DNA of 64,000 bases, taken from contig JACGXE010000007.1 of NCBI GenBank assembly GCA_014138095.1, forward strand, positions 1 through 64,000, given 5' to 3'. How positions within the stretch are numbered: position 1 is the stretch's first letter; each line of letters begins with the position of its first letter. This document shows positions 16,035-24,300 of the stretch, one piece after another. A program made the position numbers and the translations under genes. This DNA is from Ochrobactrum sp. RH2CCR150 (GTDB lineage Bacteria > Pseudomonadota > Alphaproteobacteria > Rhizobiales > Rhizobiaceae). The notes below the pieces were generated by a model that saw only the letters and a list, made by a program, of their open reading frames with translations, had not been told where the DNA came from and searched no databases.

Positions 16035-18148
16035 TCGACACGATATCTCGTTTTCTCGCCAGGGCGCGCAACACCAGCGATATCGTTATCGCGGTGCTTG
16101 TTCTGGTTGCCGTCAGCATGATGGTCATTCCACTACCGACCTGGGCAGTAGACGGACTCATCACGCTTAACATCGCATTCAGCGTACTCATTCTGCTCAG
16201 TTCACTTTATGCAACCACGCCCCTCCAGTTTTCTGCCCTGCCCTCCGCAATCCTGATCGCGACCCTCTTTCGACTGGCGATCACCATCACGACGACCCGC
16301 CTTATTCTTCTACAGGCAGATGCTGGCGAAATCGTTACGGCGTTCGGAAACTTCGTAGTAGGCGGAAGTATTGCTGTCGGTCTGATCATATTCTTCATCA
16401 TCACAATTGCGCAATTTGTAGTAATCGCCAAAGGTGCCGAGCGGGTGGCCGAGGTCGCGGCACGTTTTACACTGGATGCTTTGCCGGGCAAGCAGATGAG
16501 CATCGACGCGGAATTGCGCAACGGCGACATCAATCAGGCTCAGGCACGTGCGATGCGCCAGACACTGGAACAAGAGAGTCAGTTTTTCGGCGCCATGGAT
16601 GGTGCCATGAAGTTTGTCAAAGGCGATGTGCTTGCCGGAATGGTTTTCATTTTTGTCAACCTGATCGGTGGTCTCGCCGTTGGGATGCTGCAACACGATT
16701 TGGGGTTCGCAGAAGCAGGTGTTACCTATTCGTTGCTTTCAGTCGGTGATGGTCTGGTTTCTCAGATCCCGGCGCTTCTGGTAGCTGTTGCTGCTGGCAC
16801 AATGGTCACCCGCGTTGCCAGCGCGGAAAACGGTAGCGATCTTGGGAGTCAGATTACCTCACAGCTACTGCGCAATTCGCGAAGCCTGATCATGGCCAGT
16901 GCAATCATGTTCGTGCTGGCGATTGTGCCCGGTTTTCCAATGCCGGTGTTTATCATGCTCGGTCTTATTCTCGGTGTGGCCGGTTATGCCATGCGCGGCA
17001 ATAAGGTGAGCGAGAACAACGATGCGGGCGAAACCGTGCATCTGCAACAGGTGGTGAATGACGAAAATATGCAGCAACAGGATGCTTACGATTCCCCGCT
17101 CGCCATTCGCCTTGGGGTAGCATTGGCGGCAGATATACCTGCCGATTTGTTCCAATTGTCGCAAGAAGAAGCGCGCAGCCAGTTCAACAGCGAACTTGGC
17201 ATCAACGCCCCTCCGGTTCCCCGACTGGTCGATATGAAACTCAAACCTCGTCAGTTGCGCGTCGATCTGGACGATGTACCGGTTCTCGACATGGATATCC
17301 CGCCTGATTGTGTTCTCGTCAACGAGGACGCCACGCATCTCGAACTCGCTGGTATTTCCGGCGACGACCTGATGCCGATACAGGGTCAAAAGCGGATGTA
17401 TCTACTCACTGGCGACCATCAGGCCGCCTTGACCAGAGCCGATATTCCGTTTCGACCTTTGGGAAACATTCCGGTTCCGTTGCTCAACTATGTTTTCCGG
17501 ATGTATTCCCAGCATTTTATCGGCCTCCAGGAAACCAATCATCTCCTCCTCAATCTCGGCAAAACGTCATCAGACCTTGTTGCACAGGCGCAGGAAATCG
17601 TGCCGACGGCAAAAATGCTGGAAGTTTTGCGGATGCTTGTAGCCGAAGGTGTGACGATACGTAATCTTCGCGTCATCCTCGAAGCACTTGTCGAAGCGGG
17701 AAATGGGGAAGCACATGCGCTCAACGAAAAAGTCCGCCTGGCTCTGAAAAGACAGATCAGCTACCGAGCGGCAAATGAGGACCATGTTATAGCTGCCGTA
17801 ATTCTCGAACGTTCCGCCGAACAGGACGTAAGAAGTGCTCTGCGTCATACCAAAACCGGCGCTGTGCTGGATCTGTCCGACGATGCGCTTCGCGGGGTCG
17901 CCCAGCAGATCAAACAATTGCACGTGCGTTCGACGGCCGACACCGCACCTGTGGTTATCACGGCCGCAGATATTCGTCCGCATCTGCGCGCCCTGCTCAT
18001 TCATTACGGCATCGATATGTCGGTGCTCTCTTATCAAGAGCTGGCCTTTGAATTCAACGTGCAGCCGCTGGGAACTGTCACCGGAGCGAGATCGAAAGAT
18101 GCGGTTCAAGGGAGGCTGACCGAGCGTCTTCAGGATGCCGGTCAATGA
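16031..18148 (+). CDS. sctV: T3SS major export apparatus protein SctV
   Basis: SctV forms the nonameric ring below the export gate and binds chaperone-substrate complexes. The 705-residue product has the N-terminal membrane half (about 1-330, eight helices) with the family signature LRNGDINQAQARAMRQTLEQ-type region and GAERVAEVAARFTLDALPGK. The cytoplasmic half (about 360-705) contains PLGNIPVPLLNYVFRMYSQH and VLSYQELAFEFNVQPLGTV. Length and motifs are complete. It is overlapped at its start by the TPR gene and followed by the secretin after 38 bp. Confidence 0.97.
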   Translation: MIDTISRFLARARNTSDIVIAVLVLVAVSMMVIPLPTWAVDGLITLNIAFSVLILLSSLYATTPLQFSALPSAILIATLFRLAITITTTRLILLQADAGEIVTAFGNFVVGGSIAVGLIIFFIITIAQFVVIAKGAERVAEVAARFTLDALPGKQMSIDAELRNGDINQAQARAMRQTLEQESQFFGAMDGAMKFVKGDVLAGMVFIFVNLIGGLAVGMLQHDLGFAEAGVTYSLLSVGDGLVSQIPALLVAVAAGTMVTRVASAENGSDLGSQITSQLLRNSRSLIMASAIMFVLAIVPGFPMPVFIMLGLILGVAGYAMRGNKVSENNDAGETVHLQQVVNDENMQQQDAYDSPLAIRLGVALAADIPADLFQLSQEEARSQFNSELGINAPPVPRLVDMKLKPRQLRVDLDDVPVLDMDIPPDCVLVNEDATHLELAGISGDDLMPIQGQKRMYLLTGDHQAALTRADIPFRPLGNIPVPLLNYVFRMYSQHFIGLQETNHLLLNLGKTSSDLVAQAQEIVPTAKMLEVLRMLVAEGVTIRNLRVILEALVEAGNGEAHALNEKVRLALKRQISYRAANEDHVIAAVILERSAEQDVRSALRHTKTGAVLDLSDDALRGVAQQIKQLHVRSTADTAPVVITAADIRPHLRALLIHYGIDMSVLSYQELAFEFNVQPLGTVTGARSKDAVQGRLTERLQDAGQ

Positions 18149-18186
18149 AAACACGCATGACAAAATAAGAGTGGGAACGGTGGAAC

Positions 18187-19533
18187 ATGAATGAAATCGC
18201 ATTACGACAGCCGTGCCTTGGATATGTTTTTCTACGGGCATGTTGCCGTATTCTGGCTTTCATTTGCGCCCTGACCTTGCTGCCATGCGGAGCAGCAAAT
18301 GCGCAGGACGCCTTGCGTCTTACCGGACAGACAGCTATCGATCTGCCTGTCGGACAGGGTCGTATCATACGTTTCAGCGAACCTGTCGAATCGGTTTTCA
18401 TGGCCGATTCAACCATTGCCGAGTTGCAGGTAGTTGCTGGTGACGTTGTGTATGTCTATGGCGTGAAGCCCGGCGCGACTAATCTTATCGCCATGACCAG
18501 AGCCAGAAAGATTCAGGCTGCAACCCAGATCGTTGTCGCCAACAATCCTAGAGCGGCCAACAAGGCCAATCAGGCTGCAGCTCCAACTTCAACCACCAAT
18601 CTGACTTTTAGCGGCAATCAGCTGATCGTCGATGGTCAGGCCGGTAACATCGATGACGCGCTGGCGACTGAGAACGTTGCCCGCAGTTTTTCCCTCCCCG
18701 ACCAGCCACCGATCAATAATTCCACCTTGGGCGGCGGGTCGCAACAGGTCAATATTCGCGTCCGATTTGCAGAAGTAGCACGCAGCGAACTGCAGTCTTA
18801 CGGCATCGACTGGGAATTCGGATATGAATCGAACGGCCTCAAGCTCGGGATATTCGGTAACAACGCAATCCCCGACGGCGGCGGCAATCTGGGAGCTGGC
18901 GGTTCAACGTCAGGCGGGTTCAAGTTCGATGTCGTGATCGAAGCACTCAAACGCAATGGCCTTGTTAAAATACTCGCCGAGCCAAATCTGACCGCGGTCA
19001 GCGGTCAGCCGGCCAACTTCCTGGCAGGTGGTGAAATTCCTATTCAGGTGCCACAGGGTCAGGGGGTCTATACCGTTGAGTACAAGCCGTTCGGGGTTTC
19101 TTTGAACTTCACTCCCACCATCATCGGCAAGAACCGCATTGCCATGCATGTCAAACCGGAAGTCAGCGAAATTTCGGGCATCAATGCAGCTGCTGGCTCT
19201 GACGGCTTCAGCTATCCAAGCTTCGTCGTTCGCAGAGTGGATACGACCGTTGAAGTGGGCAGCGGACAGACTTTCGCGCTGGCGGGACTATTTCAACAGA
19301 ACATGACCCGCAATCTGGAGAAAGTGCCGGTTCTCGGCGACACCCCGATCCTCGGCAGTCTGTTCCGCTCGGAACGGTATCAGAAGCGAGAGACTGAGCT
19401 GGTGGTGTTAATCACGCCTTACATCGTCAATCCCGTAAACAGCCGTGAGCTGACCACCCCCATCGATCGACCAGCGCGAAAGAAACAACAGCGCACCAAA
19501 AATGCACCGTCGATGGGGCTGATAATCAAATGA
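18187..19533 (+). CDS. CpaC/RcpA-like (Tad pilus type) secretin serving the T3SS
   Basis: An outer-membrane secretin. After a signal peptide (ending near ANAQ) comes the pilus-formation N-terminal domain of Tad secretins (about 40-115, with PVGQGRIIRFSEPVESVFMA), a linker, a BON-like region and the barrel domain. The barrel domain carries the C-terminal secretin signature (VEVGSGQTFALAGLFQQNMT ... VPVLGDTPILGSLFRSERYQ ... ELVVLITPYIV). These motifs match CpaC/RcpA of Tad pili, not YscC/HrcC or the usual RhcC2. At 448 residues it is of CpaC length. It follows sctV in the T3SS operon and overlaps a CpaD-like lipoprotein. It most likely serves as the T3SS outer-membrane channel. Confidence 0.93.
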   Translation: MNEIALRQPCLGYVFLRACCRILAFICALTLLPCGAANAQDALRLTGQTAIDLPVGQGRIIRFSEPVESVFMADSTIAELQVVAGDVVYVYGVKPGATNLIAMTRARKIQAATQIVVANNPRAANKANQAAAPTSTTNLTFSGNQLIVDGQAGNIDDALATENVARSFSLPDQPPINNSTLGGGSQQVNIRVRFAEVARSELQSYGIDWEFGYESNGLKLGIFGNNAIPDGGGNLGAGGSTSGGFKFDVVIEALKRNGLVKILAEPNLTAVSGQPANFLAGGEIPIQVPQGQGVYTVEYKPFGVSLNFTPTIIGKNRIAMHVKPEVSEISGINAAAGSDGFSYPSFVVRRVDTTVEVGSGQTFALAGLFQQNMTRNLEKVPVLGDTPILGSLFRSERYQKRETELVVLITPYIVNPVNSRELTTPIDRPARKKQQRTKNAPSMGLIIK

Positions 19534-19976
19534 GGAACGCGCGGATGACCTTTCACAAAACCGGTCTGGGCATGTTTCTCTCGACCATTCTTCTTTCTGC
19601 ATGTGCCACGCCGCCGCCAGAGCCAGACCATTCGACTGACTACAGCTACGTTCCCACCGGCCAGAACGACGGTGCCAAAGGCGTTCAAGGTTCCGTTCTG
19701 GTCCCCAATGACTGTCTAAAAGCGCCAGCCGATCAGGAACCAACGGCAGCGGGAACCCGGTTTATGAAAGTACCACAGGTCGGGCCCCACTTGCCGCCGG
19801 GCTGTGCGAATGCCTTTAATCTTCAGCGCATGGTGGAAAACGAAAGAGACCTGATCGAAGGGCGTCCAATGGGACCGCCGCCTGCCGCACCATCGGTTCG
19901 AGCGGCGCGGCGTTATATTTACGGTACGAAGGAAGCTCCCGAACAGCCTCAGGATAAGGAACCACAATCGTTCTAG
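19530..19976 (+). CDS. CpaD-like lipoprotein (candidate secretin pilotin)
   Basis: A 148-residue exported lipoprotein with signal peptide and lipobox (ILLSAC). Its C-terminal half carries the CpaD-type pattern: a Cys in PPGCANAFNLQRMVENERDL, then the GRPMGPPPA segment and RAARRYI. CpaD is the outer-membrane lipoprotein that works with the CpaC secretin in Tad pili. It is shorter than usual CpaD (about 200 or more residues), having lost much of the N-terminal part. ATG overlaps the secretin stop by 4 bp, so the pair is co-translated, as cpaC-cpaD are in Tad loci. Confidence 0.8.
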   Translation: MRNARMTFHKTGLGMFLSTILLSACATPPPEPDHSTDYSYVPTGQNDGAKGVQGSVLVPNDCLKAPADQEPTAAGTRFMKVPQVGPHLPPGCANAFNLQRMVENERDLIEGRPMGPPPAAPSVRAARRYIYGTKEAPEQPQDKEPQSF

Positions 19977-20079
19977 ATCATCCCTCCTGAAACTGAGAAC
20001 CCAATGATTCACGCAAAACAGGAGTTGCTCCAGGGTCTCTCCGTCTTTGATAGAAGGTCTGGACAGAAGTGATTGATCC

Positions 20080-20937
20080 ATGACTGACCAAGATACCGAA
20101 GAGAAACGCTTTCCCGCATCCGCCAAAAAACTGCGGGATGCACGGAAACGGGGTCAGGTGGCCAACAGCCGCGATCTGTTGAGTGCGGTGTCCTTTATTT
20201 CCGTATTGGGGTTATTTTATTTCTTTCGAGGCTGGTTCTATGCGCGCTTCATGGAACTGATCGAGATTGTTACCAGGGCCGGCAGTCAACCGTTCGAAAT
20301 ACTGGCCCCCCAGGCGATCTTGGCAGTTTTCTGGCTGTTCCTGATCATGATGGGATTAGCGCTGGCAGTTATGCTGCTGTCTCTCATATCGACGGCTATC
20401 ATAATGATGAAGGGATTGGCGTTCTCCTTCGAACCGGTGAAGCCCCAGATCAGTCAGTTAAGCCCGGTAGCGGGTTTCAAGCGTCTGGCATCATTGCGCA
20501 ACCTCATGGAGTTCATCAAAGGAATAGCCAAGGTTATACTCCTTTCCTCGATTTTTCTTGCCATTGGCGCAAGTTGGCTGTCACCACTCTTTCAGGCCCC
20601 CGCATGTGCGCCCGGCTGCATTGCCCCCGTTGCATTCAGCGCACTGGTTGCACTTGCATTCACTGGCGCTTTGAGCTTCGTCCTTCTTGGGCTGGCTGAT
20701 ATTCCTGTCCAGCGCTGGCTATTTGGCCGCGACATGAAAATGACGCGCAGCGAATACAAGCGCGAGCACCGCGATATCGAGGGCGATCCGTATATTCGTC
20801 GCGAGTTCAACCGTTTACGACAGGAAGCGGTTTCCACTCCGTTTAAAAGCGCAAGAGCCGGTCCGACAATCATCTTTTCGGGTGACCGCAGGCACTGGCC
20901 ATCCGTTTCGTCAAAGATGAAACCCCCATGCCCCTGA
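20080..20937 (+). CDS. sctU: T3SS switch protein SctU, N-terminal part, frameshifted
   Basis: SctU/FlhB proteins have four membrane helices and a cytoplasmic domain that cleaves itself at Asn-Pro-Thr-His to switch substrate class. The start (ATG 20080, behind GAAGTGATT) and the sequence are normal through the membrane part and the linker (MKMTRSEYKREHRDIEGDPY). The next residues read GPTIIFSGDRR, then the frame runs into 16 unrelated codons and stops at 20937. The rest of the family sequence continues in another frame. The place expected to read NPTH reads SGDR in this frame. Loss of function, a sequencing error or a split protein are all possible. Confidence 0.85.
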   Translation: MTDQDTEEKRFPASAKKLRDARKRGQVANSRDLLSAVSFISVLGLFYFFRGWFYARFMELIEIVTRAGSQPFEILAPQAILAVFWLFLIMMGLALAVMLLSLISTAIIMMKGLAFSFEPVKPQISQLSPVAGFKRLASLRNLMEFIKGIAKVILLSSIFLAIGASWLSPLFQAPACAPGCIAPVAFSALVALAFTGALSFVLLGLADIPVQRWLFGRDMKMTRSEYKREHRDIEGDPYIRREFNRLRQEAVSTPFKSARAGPTIIFSGDRRHWPSVSSKMKPPCP

Positions 20938-21125
20938 TCGCAGGGAAGGCAACAAACGAAGCCGCATTTCAGCTGGAGACAGCTGCTCGCCAGATGCAGA
21001 TACCCGTGATCAAGGATATCAATCTGGTTGATGTCATGTTTGATCGTTCCACACTCGGCCAGTATGTGCATAGTGATTTCTTTGCGCTGGTTGTGCCTCA
21101 TCTTGTAGCGCTCAATCACATTTAG
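20928..21125 (+). CDS. SctU C-terminal part, separate frame
   Basis: This frame encodes the rest of the SctU cytoplasmic domain: PLIAGKATNEAAFQLETAAR, IPVIKDINLVDVMFD and a normal end (ALVVPHLVALNHI). The first beta strand of this domain (ALAIRFVKDETP) lies just before the first ATG (20928) in the same frame, beginning near 20896. A change of one net base around 20885-20896 would join it to the upstream gene. An ATG overlaps the upstream stop region, but the ribosome binding site is poor, so independent translation is uncertain. Confidence 0.7.
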   Translation: MPLIAGKATNEAAFQLETAARQMQIPVIKDINLVDVMFDRSTLGQYVHSDFFALVVPHLVALNHI

Positions 21126-21190
21126 TCGTCCCTTCCCGTTCGTCGCTGTCGTAAACAGTATTTTGGGAAAGCCGAACAGTTACCGCGACA

Positions 21191-21231
21191 ATCCAAGTGG
21201 ATTTTGCTGACTGGCTCTACCAGATTACCAT
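21191..21231 (+). promoter_or_regulatory. Putative T3SS operator and promoter upstream of the giant gene
   Basis: The palindrome ATCCAAGTGGAT (21191-21202), perfect except for the two central bases, is followed by TTT. Exactly 20 nt after TGGATTTT lies TACCAT (21226-21231). The predicted start near 21238 gives a leader of about 90 nt. This ties expression of the giant gene to that of the T3SS structural operons. Confidence 0.6.
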
Positions 21232-21326
21232 CCCCCTCTTGAAGCATGGAGAAGCAGCTGTCGGCGCCCTGCCCCTTGCAGAGCAGGAAGCAAACGGCCT
21301 GAAAACTACAATCTGGGAGACGTTGG

Positions 21327-24300
21327 ATGCGAATATTTGATATTATTCGGAAATTTCCACCACCGCCACCACCGCCTCCCGCACCGCCTTCTCCCCCGGT
21401 ACAACGACAACCGTACGTAACACCGGTCTCCACCACGCACACTACTGAGACACCTACCGAGATTGCCGATGAGATTCACGCTGATCTCGGTCAGGGAAAA
21501 AGCATCGACACAATTGCCGAAGAACGGGGAATGACACGTGAAGCGGTAATGAGCGCGCTCGGCGGAGAAACTGCTCCTGAAATCGTGGTCACGGAAAGCG
21601 AGAATGGCGATACACGTGTCACCACCATTACCGACGATCAGGGTCGCAGCGTTACCGAGAATATCGATTATCAGCATGGCACCCATTATACTGTGACCAC
21701 CACGGCTGATGGTGAAACAGAGACGTCTCCGATCCGAACGGAAAGCGAAAAGAAGCAGGAAATCCATTACGATTCCGAGACCGGAGTGACAACCACGACG
21801 GAAACAGACGATCTCGGCGATGGGGAAACACGAACTGAAACCAGTTATGAGAACGGGACGAGGGTTGAAACGACTGTCAACCCGGACGGAACAACACAAA
21901 CCTTCGTCACGGGCCCGGACGGCGAAAGGGTTGAATTGGACCCAACGCAGTCAGCTCCTGGCCTCCCCGGCGACAACGGCACGGCAGAGACAGGCAATCA
22001 AAACGTCACTGATACAAAATCTGCTTTCGAGAACGGCAAGACTATCGAGGAGATCGCGCAGGAACGTGGCTTGTCCGCGGACCAGGTGCGTGCTGAACTG
22101 CAAGCCGCTGGTATCGATATCGAGGAGACGACCAACGGGACTACCACCACGGTAACTCTGACCGACAGCAAAACCGGCGATGAAACAATCTACACCGAGG
22201 AGGTTCACGACAATAGCCTCCCCGAAGGTGTGCAGGGACCAGTTGCTCCCTCCTATACGGTGATGACGGTTGAAACCAGGGACGGTGAGACTGACGCGAC
22301 AACCAAAACCGTAACCAATTCCCAGACCAACACTACTACCCGGACCGAGACGGATGCGAACGGACGGGTAACTGAGACAACCACCCAGACCAGCTCCGAT
22401 GGTACGGAAAGCACCACAACGAAGGTGACGGCCAATGGCTACACCATGACCACGGCCCCGGATGGTAAAATCACACTCAAGAACAATGAAACCGGCGACA
22501 CAATCGAGGTGGAAAAGAACAGCCAGGAGGCCGCGCTAGCGCAATCTCTGGTAGACGCCAATCCCAACAGCAAGGAGGGCGAGGTCACCACCGCGTTTGC
22601 TGAAAGCCAGTTGGCGCCGAAGTTTCTGGAAATCCAGGAACAGGACGCAACTGACGCTACTGAAGCGAAGAACGACGCCATCGATGAGCACGGCATCGTC
22701 AATCCAAGCGACCCGAACGGCCCGAAACTGCCTGGCATCGCGGCGATACCAACCGAGCGGGACGGCGCGCAAGATCCCATCGGCGATCCGCCTAGATACG
22801 GTATACCACCCGGCGAACAATGGGTGCCGGCCAATATTAACGGTCAATGGACATGGGTTCATCCCGATGTCTACGCCGCTATCCAGAACGAAAATATCGC
22901 CCTTTCCCAAGTGACAGAGACCAACGCGATGATCGGTAGCGACTATGCCGATCTCAATCGCTATCTGCTAGATCCAGATTACCAGCAAGCCGTCGAGGCG
23001 GCAAAAAACGGCATCAATGAGAAGCTTGAGCCTCTCGGCTTGCAGTGGAACCCTAACAAGCCGGATGGCACGCTGGAGGATGCCAAGCAACTGCAAACCG
23101 ATGCCAATAATGCCTACATCAAGGCTGGCGAAGCACGGGCAGCTTATGAGGAGGGCAAGGCGCTTTTCGACGAGGCGCTCGAGAAGCGGGTCAACATGCC
23201 CTATTATCCCGGTCGCAACGACACGGTGGTCACCGCTGCCGACAGCGGCTACAATTTCCAGGAGGAAGTCGCCAAGGGCGAGGCCGCCTGGGGCGAGATC
23301 AACGACCTGATGGCGCAGGTAGACGTCCAGAACAAGACCGGTGATCAGGCTCTCGCCGACATGATTGCTCTTACCGCAGGCTCCGACACCCCACCACCGG
23401 GCACGCTGGGCGAAAACCAGCAACCCGTCGAGATCAAGATCGGCGATCAGACCATCAAGGTCACGCCGGAGGTAGCGGCGGCCTTCAACAACGAGGGCGG
23501 CAACCACGACAAGGTGGGCATCGAAGCGCTTACCGCAAGCGATATCCCCATGGCGGTACCCGTCGAGATCAAGCAGGCCGATGGCACCGTCAAGACCGAG
23601 TGGCGCTGGGTTGATCCGCAGATTGCACTGTTCAAGACCCAGACCGACGGTGCGCTTCAGTTTAGCGAGGCATATTCCAATTATTATACGCAGAAGAGTG
23701 CCGCAGCCGACTATCAGCTTCTCGAAAACCAGACGATCGCGCAGCAAAGGGAACTGGCTCCGCATCAATTCAACCCGGATGGGTTCACCGATGCCGGTGG
23801 AAAATTCAGCGGCGAGTTCGAAAGCGCCGAGGTGATTCAGAAACAGGACGGACAGTTCGTCCTGAAAATCACCTACGAAAATAAAACGCTGGAGATCGAC
23901 GTCACTGCCGATCCCGACGATACGAGCGCCAGTGACGCCGCCCGCAATGGCCCCCTCGCCCAGCAATGGCGGGAGCTTGCGGGTAATACGGGCTCGAACG
24001 ACACGCAATGCTTCGCCAATCCTAACCCGCTCGTCGGATATGAACAGGCCAAGCACGAGATCGGCCTTCTGCAAAAAGGCAATATCGAAACCAGTATCAC
24101 CGACCTCGACAAACACATTCAGGGAATAGAGACCGAGCTTCAGGAGGCAGCCGGGGAAAATGGTGCGGTAACAACCGAGCCGCCGCCCGGAACCATTCCA
24201 GACGGTCAGCAGCCGGTAACAGTCGAACTCGACTCTGGCCAGCAGGTCAAGGTGGCCCCGGAACTCGCCCAGCAACTTGAAGGCCTGTCCGGTGCCGAGC

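Noticed and set aside
18187..19976. Part of a true Tad pilus locus
   Set aside because: No prepilin, TadA ATPase, TadB/C or TadV genes are in the window, and the secretin pair sits between sctV and sctU in the T3SS strand order.
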